DNA of 64,000 bases from Chloroflexota bacterium (GTDB taxonomy: Bacteria > Chloroflexota > Anaerolineae > Anaerolineales > Villigracilaceae). A model generated the notes under the pieces. That model saw only the letters and a program-made list of their open reading frames with translations. It was not told the DNA's origin and made no database searches. The translations under genes were made by a program, and so were the position numbers. Location of the stretch: positions 2,242,902 to 2,306,901 of the forward strand of contig JABFGC010000002.1 of assembly GCA_013112685.1 (NCBI GenBank), given 5' to 3'. Each line of letters begins with the position of its first letter. Positions within the stretch are counted from its first letter, which is position 1. Shown here piece after piece: positions 38,256 through 48,269 of this stretch.

Positions 38256-39594
38256 TTACTGGCTGGACTCGGCGTAGTAGGTATCCGTAGTCAGCAGGGA
38301 CGGGTCGTTGATGGACTGCGCCGCAAGCATCTGGGCTTCGCGTGCCAGGTTCGCGGACTTGGCAAGCACGGCGAGCGCATACTCCGGGGTTGTGGAAGCC
38401 GGTGGAGTTCTCGGCGGAGATGAAGTCCCACATGAACTGCGCTTCGCGATGCAGTTTGCGAGCCTGGTCGAGCAGTTCCACGTCCACGTTCGGGTCAGCC
38501 GCCGCCAGTTTGATGGCGTGGATGGCGTCGAGGATGGCATCTTCGGCGGCGATCTTGGTATCGGCGACCTGTTTCTGGATGGTGGCAACGCGCCCCACCA
38601 CATATTTGGTATCGGTGTGGCACTGTCCGCAGGAGGCTTCGGGGTTCAACAGCGGGCTGTGAACGTCGTGCGAGGAATACTTGCTCGCGCCGTCGCGCAC
38701 GTAGGGCATGTGGCAGTCGGCGCAGGCAACGCCCGCCTCATAGTGTGTGCTCCCGGCGGTGAAGAATTCAAATTCAGGGTGCTGGGCTTTGAGCATGGGG
38801 GTGTCGGTTTCGGGATACGCCCAATCTTTGAACCCGGCTTCTTCATAGTAGGCGATGATCTCTTCCACCTTCGTGCCGTTATCCCAGGGGAAGGTCAGGT
38901 ATTTGCCGTCGCCCTTGAAGTAATATTCCACATGGCAGTTCGCGCAAACGACTGTCCGCATCTCCTGGCGCGAGAAGGTCGTCCAATCCTTGCCCTGGCG
39001 TTCGAACGCCTCTTTCAACGCGGGGTTGGTGACGATCAGGCGCATCGTGCCCGCTTCGTGGCAGTTGGCGCAGCCGATGGAGTTTTCGATGTTGGGCGTC
39101 ATTTCGTTGAACGACATCGCATCGTAGGCTTCCATGCCCAATTCCGCCCACAAACCCGGGTTGTCGGAGGATTTGCAGGAATAGCAGGTGGCGGGCGTGT
39201 GCTTGGGATCGGAATCGTCCAGGTTCAGGCGCTTGGTGGCGCGTACATCCTCCAGCGCATTGGCGTGACCGCGGTCGTCGTTGTAGTCCTTGCTGAAGGG
39301 ATACCCAGCGAACAGGATCACCTGGCGCGGGTCGCGTTCGAGCCACGAGAACGCAGACGAACCGCCGTACGTGGTATCCACGTTGTTGGTCTTTGTTTTC
39401 ATGAACGTATCGTACTGGTTGGGGAAATTCACCGCCCACTTGGATGAGTCGGGCTCCATCTCGGCAATTTCCACCAGCGGCTGGACGGTACGCTGTTCCA
39501 CCGGCTGGTTTTGCATGTACACCAGCACACCCACCAGCACGGCGGCAAGCACGATCACCAATCCAGCAAGAATGAGGGTTGTATAGTTTTTCAT
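38256..39594 (-). CDS. nrfA: Pentaheme cytochrome c nitrite reductase NrfA (one frameshift)
   Basis: About 445 aa after removing one C in AACCCCGGAG near 38393; the corrected C-terminus ends TTDTYYAESSQ. One N-terminal membrane segment or signal anchor (TLILAGLVIVLAAVLVGVLVY) is present. Five haem sites are visible: CYSCK (the lysine-ligated catalytic haem, about residue 125), CANCH, CANCH, CADCH and CGQCH. NrfA reduces nitrite to ammonium with six electrons on the outer face of the membrane. The start at 39594 is set by AAGGAG. The gene follows nrfH by 11 nt, forming nrfHA. Confidence 0.96.
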
Positions 39595-39605
39595 GAGCAT
39601 TCTCC

Positions 39606-40091
39606 TTACTTGGTCGGATAAAGATACGAGTCCTGATACGGAGAGCCGGAACCGCCGCGCCGTCCATGCGCGGTATCGCGGTGACACTCCCAGCAGTACT
39701 GGTCGAACGGCTGTTCCCCCATCATGACGGTTTCCACGGTGTCTTCGTGGCAGTGGATGCAGTTCTTCTGCACGATTTCCTTTGTCTGTGCGCTGGCGCG
39801 GATCATGACCGGGATGTTCCCCGTTACGAAAGCATAGGTATCCTTTGCGCCCTGCCGTCCTTTTTCAAGGTAATACACGACAAAGTTATCGTGAGGCAGG
39901 TGACAGTCGGTGCATTTCGCAACTTTGGAATGCCCGCCGTGATACCAGTTTTCGTACTGCGAGTCCATCGCGTGACAGTTGGCGCACGTCTCCGGCGCAT
40001 CCCCGCCGTACGCGGCGGCATCCGAAACCAGCGCGAAGTATCCCAGCGCAATGACCGCAGCTGCAATGGCAATGATAGGAAGTTTGGACAT
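39606..40091 (-). CDS. nrfH: Tetraheme quinol dehydrogenase NrfH (NapC/NirT family)
   Basis: 161 aa. One N-terminal membrane segment (LPIIAIAAAVIALGYFALV) and four CxxCH haem sites: CANCH, CTDCH, CIHCH and CWECH. It passes electrons from menaquinol to NrfA in a membrane-bound complex. Ribosome-binding sequence GAGGTT. First gene of the operon, behind a promoter with a CRP/HcpR-like site. Confidence 0.95.
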   Translation of the reverse strand: MSKLPIIAIAAAVIALGYFALVSDAAAYGGDAPETCANCHAMDSQYENWYHGGHSKVAKCTDCHLPHDNFVVYYLEKGRQGAKDTYAFVTGNIPVMIRASAQTKEIVQKNCIHCHEDTVETVMMGEQPFDQYCWECHRDTAHGRRGGSGSPYQDSYLYPTK

Positions 40092-40122
40092 GGATTAACC
40101 TCGCATTAAATTACCTGCCTCA

Positions 40123-40166
40123 AATATAGCAAAACATACAGAATTTACTTGTAACTTTTATCACAA
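40123..40166 (-). promoter_or_regulatory. nrfHA promoter with CRP/HcpR-like operator
   Basis: On the minus strand the palindrome TTGTGATAAAAGTTACAA (40149-40166) differs at one position from TTGTGA-N6-TCACAA. A TATATT -10 box occupies 40123-40128. With transcription starting near 40116, the operator centre falls at about -41.5, the class II activator position. This fits dissimilatory nitrite control by a Crp/Fnr-family protein. Confidence 0.65.
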
Positions 40167-40347
40167 AAAGGCGAAGAAAACCAGCCGTCGTTTATGGATA
40201 AATTTACTATGAATTATCCTGTTTCGGAACTGATATTTGTCACGTTTTGGAAACGCCTCATCCCCGACGGGACGGCTGCCCTGCCCCATCGAGTTTTCGC
40301 AGCGGTAGAGCGCGATAGTATCTTGCCCTCAGCACATCACTTCAACC

Positions 40348-40827
40348 CTACGGCATTGTATTGTGACCGTCCATGCCAGAGCCGCCCATATCAGCGGCGT
40401 CCTTCACGGGGACGGTCAGCGTAATATCTTCATGGGTTTGGAAATGCAGGGTGAGGGTGATTTCGTCGCCCGCTTTCAATTCCTCCTTCAAACCGATCAG
40501 CATCACGTGATAACTGCCGGGTTTGAGTTCCAGTTCCGTCCCGGCGGGCAGGTCAATCTTCTCCTGCTTCGTCATCTGCATGATTCCATCCGCGCCCATC
40601 TGACTCAGATGGATTTCCACCGCGTCCACCGCATCGGATGAGACGCCCACAAGCCCGTCGTCAGTATCGGTGTAGTTGACGATCACCATGTAGGCGGCGC
40701 TGTTACCGTCCATCATCCCTGCCCGCGCCCAGTAATCCTTAACTTCCATCCCTTCCCCGCCCGGCGTCGAAGCGCAGGCGGCTAACAAAAGCATCCCCGC
40801 CAATCCGAAAATCAACACGTTCTTCAT
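40348..40827 (-). CDS. PCu(A)C-family copper chaperone lipoprotein
   Basis: 159 aa from the ATG at 40827 (AAGGAACC site). Lipoprotein signal peptide LAGMLLLAAC. The domain has the Cu-binding layout His...Met near HLSQMGADGIMQM (about residues 74-86) followed after ~20 residues by the GSYHVMLIGL His-x-Met pair. Members deliver Cu(I) to the CuA or CuB site of haem-copper oxidases. Extra Met/His at the C-terminal tail (MGGSGMDGHNTMP) may add metal ligands. No oxidase genes are near. Confidence 0.87.
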   Translation of the reverse strand: MKNVLIFGLAGMLLLAACASTPGGEGMEVKDYWARAGMMDGNSAAYMVIVNYTDTDDGLVGVSSDAVDAVEIHLSQMGADGIMQMTKQEKIDLPAGTELELKPGSYHVMLIGLKEELKAGDEITLTLHFQTHEDITLTVPVKDAADMGGSGMDGHNTMP

Positions 40828-40931
40828 TGTCTTTGGTTCCTTTTTATCTTGAAATTTCTCGAAACACATCATGCCAGCCGGCATCCCGCCCTCATATAAC
40901 AAATGGAATCAAACGGAGGCAAGGACTTTTG

Positions 40932-42099
40932 TCACATTTTTGTGTGGTATTTCCGCCCCCGCCAACTCACCCCCTGCCCCGAAATCACCTTCCACGCGGA
41001 AGTGAGCATCATGGCGGCAAATATACCCGCGCCAAGAGGCGTGGTGAAGGCATACCAGCCTGAGATCTGCATCCCTCTCGCAACCGCCGCACGGATGAGA
41101 ACCAGATAGCCCCACACAATCAACGCCTCCAGGATGACCAGCCCAGCCATCCAGCCGCCGCCATCGAGAAGCCAACTCGCGCCCAACAGGGGCCAGACCG
41201 GCAGGAACAACGCCGCGATCAATGCCAGCGTTGCACCGAATGCGCCCAGCAGCAACAAGGACGGATGCCCGCGCAAGCCGAGGTAAATGTTTTTCGTCCA
41301 GCCTTCCCACATGGCTCCGAACGTCGTGTACATGCGCGTGCTGACCACCTGCATCCCATCTGCAACCACGAGACGGTGACCGCTCCATTTGACCCGCTCG
41401 GAGAGGGCTTTGTCTTCCACGATTTGGTCTTTGATGCTCTCATGCCCGCCGATTGCATCGTAGATCTTTGCGCTTGATGAAGATGAACTGACCGTTGGCA
41501 ATCGCGTCACGCCTTCGCGGGTCGTTGACTTTGCGCGGGGAAAAGCCGACGGAAAGCGCGGTCATCACGAGCGGCATGACCGTCCGCTCCCAGAAAGAGC
41601 CGAGGATTTGGCGCGTCATGACCGTGAACAAGTCTGCTCCTGTTTCGACGGCTTTGGCATACACCGACGAGAGCGCGTTCGGCGCGAGGAAGGTGTCTGC
41701 GTCCACGAAACACAGCCACTCGCCGCGGGCGGCGCTCACAGCCTGGTATAAGGCATGGGGCTTTCCAGCCCAGCCTTCGGGCAGGTCTGATCCGCGGATT
41801 GGGAGGAGACGAGAGTCGCGGGACGCGATATCCCTCAATAGAGTCAGAGTCCCATCGGTGGAGCGGTCATCCAAAACAATGACTTCGAAATTCGGGTAAT
41901 CTTGACAAAGGACCGCTTCGACACAACGCCGGACGTTGGTCTCTTCATTCCGAGCCGGGATACACACCGAAACCAGCGGCGCGGATGCGGGCGGCGGCGC
42001 AGGCGCGACGACGACATCGAGATGATATTGGTTGTGAATCCAGTGGATGATGACGAGACCGAGGAGGAATAGAGTAGTGGAGATGATGAGATATAACAT
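40932..42099 (-). CDS. Family 2 glycosyltransferase, membrane-bound (one frameshift)
   Basis: About 388 aa after removing one A near 41465 (GCGCAAAGATC). It has one N-terminal membrane helix (LYLIISTTLFLLGLVIIHWI), then the GT-A domain: VSVCIPARNEETNVRRCVEAVL, IVLDDRSTDGTL, the DxD motif in FVDADTFL, and the IVEDKALSERVKWSGHRL acid/base segment. Three or four membrane helices follow at the C-terminus (HPSLLLLGAFGATLALIAALFL onwards). It resembles hopene-associated HpnB and 4,4'-diaponeurosporenoate-type transferases. Acceptor unknown; probably a membrane lipid. Its start is 62 nt after the end of sbcC. Confidence 0.87.
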
Positions 42100-42101
42100 G
42101 T

Positions 42102-42156
42102 CAAAAGTCGAAGGTCAAAGGTCGCAAGCCCGACTTTTGACTTTTGACCTTCGACC
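42102..42156. repeat. 'aaaagtcgaaggtcaaaggtc' direct and inverted dispersed repeat
   Basis: GTCGAAGGTCAAAGGTCGCA and its inverted counterpart GACTTTTGACCTTCGAC fill the gap between sbcC and the glycosyltransferase. A dispersed element of simple heptameric words. Confidence 0.75.
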
Positions 42157-42161
42157 ATTTA

Positions 42162-44746
42162 TTAAATGACCCGCACTGAACTCCCCCGTTCGGTCTTTTC
42201 GACCTCGATGCGGTTTGGGAAGGCGTCCTTGAGTTCGTCGAGATGGGTGATGATGAAGATTTTTGCGAAATCGTTTTTGACCGCGTTGATGGCTTCGACC
42301 AGGCGCTGGCGTCCGAGCGCATCCTGCGAGCCGAAGCCTTCGTCAATGACGAGGGTTTGCAGGCGCGCGCCCTTGCGCTGGGCAAGGATTTCCGAGAGCG
42401 CAAGCCGGATGGCAAAGTTGACGCGGAAGGCTTCGCCGCCGGAATACATTTCGTAAGCGCGCATGCCGGAGGAATCGCTGATTTGAATATCAAGCGTCTC
42501 TTTGAGGTCTTCGCGTTTTTTGTCCTTGTATTCCGCCTGCGTGACAAAACGAATGGACATCTGCCCGTCGCTCAGGCGCTCGAGCAAATCGTTGGCTTTC
42601 TGCTCGATCTGCGGCAGCGCCTGTTCGATGAGCAGCGCTGGGACGCCGTCCCTGCCGAAGGCGCGTTCCAGCGTTTTGTGCCGCAAAATATCCTGGTTGA
42701 GTTCCTCGCGCCGCCCCCTGGTAGTCCGTTTTGCGGACGCGCAGGGTGGCGAGCACTTCCACACGCTGGCGCGCCGCCCCCACCTCATCGCGGACTCGGT
42801 TCTCCTCCTCGCGCAGCGCAAACAATTGACGTTCGGCTTCTTCAAGGTTTGGCGCACCGGATTCGGACTTGGCTAACTTTGCCGAGGCTTCGGCAAACAG
42901 CCTCTCATTCTCGCCGGCTTCCTCTTTCTTCTTTCCTCTTTCCTCTTCCAACTCTTTGATTTCTTTCTCGATGCGCTTGCTCACCTCGCGCGCCGACTCC
43001 AACTTGCGGTGGTCTTCTTCGACTTCGCGCAGCTCGAGCTCCTCCCTGCGTTTGGCTTCGTGCGCGGAAATATCGTAGCCGAGTTTGGCAAGTTCCTTAT
43101 CCAGTTTTGCCAGTTCCTTTCTGACTTCGCCTGCAAACTTTTCACTTTCCAGAATCTTTTCGATTTCCTTCAACCGCTTTGCGCCGGTCTTCTCCCATTC
43201 TTTGGTTTGCGCCCGAATCGATTCCAACTGCAAGGTCAACTGTGATATGAAATTGGAAAAGCGCAGGCGTTCCTCCTCCGCGCCTGCCAGCTTCGCAACC
43301 CGCAGTTCCCAGTCTGCAACTCGTTCCTCGATTTCCTCGATCTCTTTTTTATTCGCTCGAAACGCATCGCCCTTCTCTTTGCCTGCGGCTTCCAACTGCT
43401 TCAACGTGGATTTGCGATGGCTTTCGCTCAGGGGCTGTCCGCACAGGGGACATTCCGCACCTTCGGCAACCTTCAACGCATCGATGCGCCCCTTGAGTTC
43501 CTCCATCTCCCGCCGCAGCGACTCGTTCTCCGCCTTCAAAGCCGCCTGGTGTTCGCGCACCTCATTGCGTTTGACTTCCAACTCAGCCCTTTCCTTGATT
43601 TTGGCTTCAGCCTCTTTCAAAGACTCTTGCGCCGAGCCTGCCTGCTTTTCCAAATCGCCCACCAACGCCAACTGATCACGGATCACTGTCCACTGTTTCC
43701 TAAGTTCTTCCCCCTCCTGCTCCAACCGCGCCCTCTCCACCTCGATCTCGCTCAACAACGGCTGGCGCTTTTCGTTCTGTGCATGGAAGCGAACCGCCGT
43801 CTTCTCCCACTCTTCCAATTCAGCCCGCGCCTTTTGCCACGCCTTGTATCCTGCCTCGATTTCCTTCGCGCGGTTCACCAGGTCGGCGTATTCCGTCCGT
43901 TCGGATTGTTTTTCCGCGATTTTCCTTTCGATGTTTGCCAGCGCATCCTGCGACTTTTGCAGCCTGCCCTGGTATGCGGAGACGACCTTGCGCTGTTCGT
44001 CGAGAAGCGCCGCGTTCCTGCGGATATTTTCCAGCGCGGATTCCTGCGCCTCTCTCGCCGCCGACAGTTGCTTCAACGTCCCCTCGAGTTCTCCCAGCCG
44101 ACGCCTGCGCTCGTCCTCCTCGGAGAGTTCTGCATCAATCTCCGCGACCCGCCCGTCAATTTCGTCGGCGTCGCGTTCGAGCGCTTTGCGCCTCTCCGCC
44201 GTGCGCTCCTTGTACACATCCCAAATCTCCAAACCAAGGATGGAACTCAGCACGGCTTTGCGTTCGCCGGCTTTCTTCTGCGTGAACTGGTCTGCCTTGC
44301 CCTGCAAAAAGAAGGATGCGTTGACGAAGGTCTCGTAATCCAACTGCAAGGGTCTGTTCGATGCGCGCCTGCGTCTCGCGCGTGGTCTTCTCCGTTAGCG
44401 GACGCCAACGTGCATCGTCCATCGTCTGCCGTCCACCATCCAAAACTTGAAATTCCAACACCGTGCTTTTGTTGCGCGGCAGCGTCCTTTGCACTCGATA
44501 GGTATTGCCTTCGTAGTCGAAGGTCAACGCCACCTCTGCGGCTTTGACATCCTGACTCAGGTTGATCACATCCGCGCCTTTGCCGCGCGCCTCCCCGAAC
44601 AACGCCCATGTAAACGCATCCAGCAACGAAGACTTCCCCGCGCCGTTATGACCGGAGATGCAGGCGAGGTCGAGCGCAGCGAAATCCAACTCAACCGGGT
44701 CGCGGTACGAAAGAAAACCGGATATGCGTAAACGAAGTGGAATCAT
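42162..44746 (-). CDS. sbcC: SbcC/Rad50-like SMC-type nuclease ATPase (two frameshifts)
   Basis: About 860 aa after removing one extra base near 42716 (CCCCCTGG) and one near 44350 (CTTGCA). The N-terminal Walker A GHNGAGKSSLLDAFTWALFG (residues 33-52) is followed by two long coiled-coil arms around a zinc hook (ECPLCGQPLSESH, about residue 430). The C-terminal half has the signature motif YSGGEAFRVNFAIRLAL and Walker B LVIDEGFGSQD. With SbcD it cuts hairpins and DNA ends; no sbcD is next to it. In-frame dispersed repeats occur at 42922-42952, 43670-43697 and 44415-44443. Confidence 0.93.
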
Positions 44747-44770
44747 CGAAAGTTACCCAATCTCATGGAT

Positions 44771-44776
44771 TATAAT
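44771..44776 (+). promoter_or_regulatory. -10 box of a near-leaderless transcript
   Basis: TATAAT at 44771-44776, 9 nt before the ATG at 44786. An alternative upstream ATG at 44765 would overlap the box, so the later start is chosen. Confidence 0.6.
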
Positions 44777-44785
44777 CGAACCATT

Positions 44786-45250
44786 ATGCTGGACGCCGAC
44801 ACTCCCCGCACACGACGCCGACTGAGATTGCTTGCGGTCATCGTCGCCACCATCCCTTGTTATTGCATGGGGCTTATTTTTCTCTCCTTTGCGCCCGGTT
44901 CGCGCGCGACCCCCACCCCAACCCCCACTATCACTGGAACGGTCACGCCCATCACTCCCACCGTGAGCGGGACGCCGGTGGTGCTGACCGGGACTATCAC
45001 GCCAACGCCAACCTCAACCTCTACGCCAACTTCAACGCCCACATCCACCATCACATTGACGCCCTTCCAACCGAGCACAAACACGCCGACCTTTACGGTC
45101 ACGCCATCCGTCACGCCAAGCCCCACGCCGACCAGCACGTTTACCCCTTCGGTCACACCGTCCATCACGCCCACGAACACGCCGGTCACGCCAACATCCA
45201 CGCCCACCGATACCATCACGCCCTCTCCAACCGCATTCGGCGGCGGATAA
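44786..45250 (+). CDS. Membrane-anchored Thr/Pro-repeat protein
   Basis: 154 aa. A basic N-terminus (TPRTRRRLRLL) and one membrane segment (AVIVATIPCYCMGLIFLSF) are followed by about 110 residues made almost wholly of Thr, Pro and Ser (TPTPTPTITGTVTPIT, TPTSTSTPTSTPTSTITLTP, and so on), ending AFGGG. It looks like an extended, possibly O-glycosylated stalk without a folded head. Seven nt upstream of the first M42 peptidase gene. Confidence 0.65.
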   Translation: MLDADTPRTRRRLRLLAVIVATIPCYCMGLIFLSFAPGSRATPTPTPTITGTVTPITPTVSGTPVVLTGTITPTPTSTSTPTSTPTSTITLTPFQPSTNTPTFTVTPSVTPSPTPTSTFTPSVTPSITPTNTPVTPTSTPTDTITPSPTAFGGG

Positions 45251-45257
45251 CGACTCT

Positions 45258-46326
45258 ATGAGCGACATCCTTCCCTTTCTCAAATCCCTTATTTCCGTTG
45301 CCGGGGTTTCCGGTCACGAAACGCCCATAGCGAATGTCATCAAACAAAAAATGGACGCCGCTGGTGGATGAAATCTCCGCGAGCAGGCTCGGTTCGATTC
45401 ACGGACTGAAAAAGGGTTCCGCCAAAAAAGCCCCGCACCCCTCGGTGCTGATCGCCACCCACATGGATGCCATCGGTTTGATGGTCTATCGCATCGTGGA
45501 CGGCTTCCTCTACATCACCAATATCGGCGGGATTGATCCGCGCGTCCTGCCGGGACGCCGGTCATCGTCCACGCCAGCGGAAGCGGGGAAGACCTTTATG
45601 GCGTGACCGCCATGCCGCCCGCCAACCTGCTGCCTGAGGGCGAAGGAGAAGGCGTCGTCGCCTTGAAATATCTCCTGGTGGATACAGGACTCGCTCCCGG
45701 CGAAGTCTCGAAGCGGGTCAGGATCGGAGATCGAATCTCTTTCGGAACAGAACCAGCCGAAATGTCCGGCGGATGCGTCAGCGGTCACACGCTGGATAAC
45801 CGCGCCTCTGTCGCCGCGCTCACCATCTGCCTCGAAGAGCTTGCAATCCAAATCCCACGTGTGGGATGTATGGGCGCTGGCTTCGGCGCAGGAGGAAACC
45901 ACGCTCGGCGGCGCGCAAACTTCCACGTTCCAGATCCGTCCCACCATCGCCGTCGCCGTGGATATGACCTTCGGCAAAGGCGCAGGCGCGGACGGTTACC
46001 AGACCTTCCCGATTGGCAAAGGCGTGACGCTCGGCATCGGACCGAGCGTGCATCCGTTTTTGTACAAGCGTTTCAAGGAAGTTGCGGAGCGTATCGAAAT
46101 CCCCGTTGCAGACGACCTGATGCCCGAACATTCCTCCACCGACGCGGACGCGATGCAACTCATTGCGGAGGGCATTCCCACGATGGTCGTGAGCATCCCG
46201 GAGAGGTACATGCACACCGCGGTCGAACTGGTGGCGGTCAAGGATATTCAGCGCGCCGGGCGTCTGCTGGCTGAATTCATCGCTTCGCTCGAAGCAGACT
46301 TTATGGAAAAGATCGTTTGGGAATAA
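45258..46326 (+). CDS. M42-family aminopeptidase, copy 1 (three indels)
   Basis: About 355 aa after removing an A at 45350 (A6 run), restoring a G near 45551 (CCGGGACG) and removing a T near 45850 (CTTGCAA). Metal and catalytic residues of M42 (TET/FrvX) peptidases are visible: ATHMDAIGL (first zinc His-x-Asp), GHTLDNRASVA (bridging Asp), AQEETTLGGA (catalytic Glu pair), VDMTFG and the final PERYMHTAVELV His. Known to trim N-terminal residues from peptides in self-compartmentalising dodecamers. Shares the block with two paralogues. Confidence 0.87.
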
Positions 46327-46335
46327 ATTTCCAGC

Positions 46336-46392
46336 CGCAGAGAACAGAGGATGCGGAGGTTTTTCCCAACGTCTCTGTGATCTCTGTGGCGG
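46336..46392. repeat. 'cagagaacagaggatgcggag' dispersed repeat
   Basis: CAGAGAACAGAGG and its inverse-like CTCTGTGATCTCTGTGGC fill the gap between M42 copies 1 and 2. Confidence 0.6.
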
Positions 46393-46404
46393 GTCGGACG
46401 AAAT

Positions 46405-47458
46405 ATGCTCTCCATCGGACAAGCGCAAATCAAACTGCTCGAAAAATTATGCAACGCCATGGCGGTCTCCGGCGACGAGGGCGAAGTGCGCCGCATCGTC
46501 CTGGAGGAGGTCAAGCCCCACGCCGATGAAGTGAAAGTGGATGCGCTCGGCAGCGTGCTGGTGCGCAAGCGCGGAACGGGCAAAAAGCCTTTGCGCGTCC
46601 TGCTCGACGCGCACATGGACGAAGTCGGCTTCATGATCGTGCGCGACGACGGCGATGGCTTTTACCAGTTCGCCACCGTCGGCGGGATTGACGCGCGCCA
46701 TCTCGTCGGCAAGCAGGTCATTGTGGGGAAAGATCACACTATCGGCGTGATCGGCGCGAAACCCATCCACCTCACCACGCCCGATGAGCGTAAACACACC
46801 ATTGATGTGGAGGCGATGCGAATTGACCTGGGACCCGAGGGTAAAGCAAAAGTCGGCGACCGCGCCACATTTGCCACGAAGTTCAAGCGCGTCGGTCCGT
46901 CCGTCATGTCCAAATCCATTGACGACCGCATCGGCGTTGCGATTCTGATCGAATTGCTCAAACATACGCCGAAGAACATCGAGTTGTGCCTGTCGTTCAG
47001 CGTGCAGGAGGAGATCGGTCTGCGCGGCGCGGCGGTGGCGGGTCATTATTTCAATCCCGACCTCGCCATCGCCGTTGACTCCACGCCCGCCCGCGACCTG
47101 CCCGATTACGAAGGCAGGGAAAATTACACCTACAACACCAAACTCGGTCTGGGGTCCCGCCATTTACACAGTGCATGCACCCATCATCAGCGATACGCGG
47201 CTGGTGAAATTCCTCGAAGAAACCGCTGTCAAAAACAGAATCCCATACCAGTTCCGCCAGCCGGGCGGCGGCGGGACGGATGCGGGCGCGCTTCAACAGG
47301 CGCGTGCCGGTGTCCCGGTGGTCTCGGTCTCCGTGCCGCACCGCTACACCCATTCCCCCATCAGCGTTGCGCGGGTGGAGGATTGGAAGAATACTCTCAA
47401 TCTCTTGCTCGCCATATTGCATGAAATAACTCCTGTGTTGATAAAATCAAGAACATGA
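46405..47458 (+). CDS. M42-family aminopeptidase, copy 2 (one frameshift)
   Basis: About 350 aa after removing an extra G in GGGTCCC at 47155. It carries LLDAHMDEVGFMIV, SIDDRIGVAIL, SVQEEIGLRGA, IAVDSTPARDLPD and SVPHRYTHSPISV, the full M42 ligand set. Closest paralogue is the copy at 48986. The last codon overlaps the mntA start (ATGA), linking a housekeeping peptidase translationally to a toxin-antitoxin pair. Confidence 0.9.
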
Positions 47459-47862
47459 AATCAAAATTCCCAGACCTGAGCATACTGCCAACGATATTCG
47501 AAAGATACCCCGGCATACAAGCGGTGTATTTGTTCGGCTCGGCTGCCAGCGGAAAGACCCACACCGAAAGCGATATTGATCTCGGCATCGTCCCACGCCA
47601 TCCGTCCTTGCGCGCGGAAAAATTGAACATCCTTGCAGATTTAACGAAGGGCGGCTTCGATAACATAGATTTGGTTTTTCTGGATGTGAACGATATTGTC
47701 GTTCGTTTTGAAGCCGTTCGTCAAAACCGGCTTGTTTATTGCGTCCCCGGTTTCGATGCCGATTCATTTTTCTCTTTGACTCTCCGTCAATATTTCGATT
47801 TCATGCCCTACTTGAAGGTCCAGCGCGAGGCTTACAAGAGGAGGACGTTGCATCATGGTTAA
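47455..47862 (+). CDS. mntA: MntA-type nucleotidyltransferase antitoxin
   Basis: 135 aa with the minimal nucleotidyltransferase motif LFGSAASGKTHTESDIDLGI (GSx10DxD; residues about 25-44) and the third Asp in FDNIDLVFLDV. In characterised systems MntA adenylylates a Tyr next to the HEPN active site of HepT and so neutralises it. It overlaps hepT by 8 nt, the typical arrangement (antitoxin first here). Confidence 0.9.
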   Translation: MKSKFPDLSILPTIFERYPGIQAVYLFGSAASGKTHTESDIDLGIVPRHPSLRAEKLNILADLTKGGFDNIDLVFLDVNDIVVRFEAVRQNRLVYCVPGFDADSFFSLTLRQYFDFMPYLKVQREAYKRRTLHHG

Positions 47863-48268
47863 GATCGAAGTTATTCGAAAACGGTTGAGCGTTCTCGATG
47901 AATATCTTGGGATATTGCGAAGTCTTCAAAAGTACCCGCTGGATGAGTTTCTTGCAAACCCGGAACATTACGGGAGCGCAGAACGTTTCCTGCAACTGGC
48001 TATCGAGACAACCACAGACATTGGCAACCACATCATTTCCTCTCTTGGATTGGGTGAGGTTAATTGGTACAGCGATATTCCCGCGCTATTGGAAGAAAAG
48101 GGATACATAAGCGTTGAACTGCGAGAGACATGGATCAAGGTAATTGGTTTCCGAAACATTCTTGTTCATAACTACCTGGAAGTGGACCGAAAAATCGTAT
48201 ATGACGTTCTGCAAAACCGTTTGGACGACCTTGAAGAATTAAAAAAGGCTTTTGCCGTATTTTTATAA
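47855..48268 (+). CDS. hepT: HepT-type HEPN RNase toxin
   Basis: 137 aa all-helical HEPN protein. The catalytic Rx4H motif with following Tyr, RNILVHNY, is at about residues 107-114. The Tyr is the AMPylation site in studied HepT proteins. AIETTTDIGNHIISSLGLGEV is also typical. Partner of the preceding nucleotidyltransferase. Confidence 0.9.
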   Translation: MVKIEVIRKRLSVLDEYLGILRSLQKYPLDEFLANPEHYGSAERFLQLAIETTTDIGNHIISSLGLGEVNWYSDIPALLEEKGYISVELRETWIKVIGFRNILVHNYLEVDRKIVYDVLQNRLDDLEELKKAFAVFL

Positions 48269-48269
48269 A

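Noticed and set aside
40194..40424. A 76-aa plus-strand frame upstream of the PCu(A)C gene
   Set aside because: It has no ribosome-binding site, runs into the opposite gene and has no recognisable protein character.
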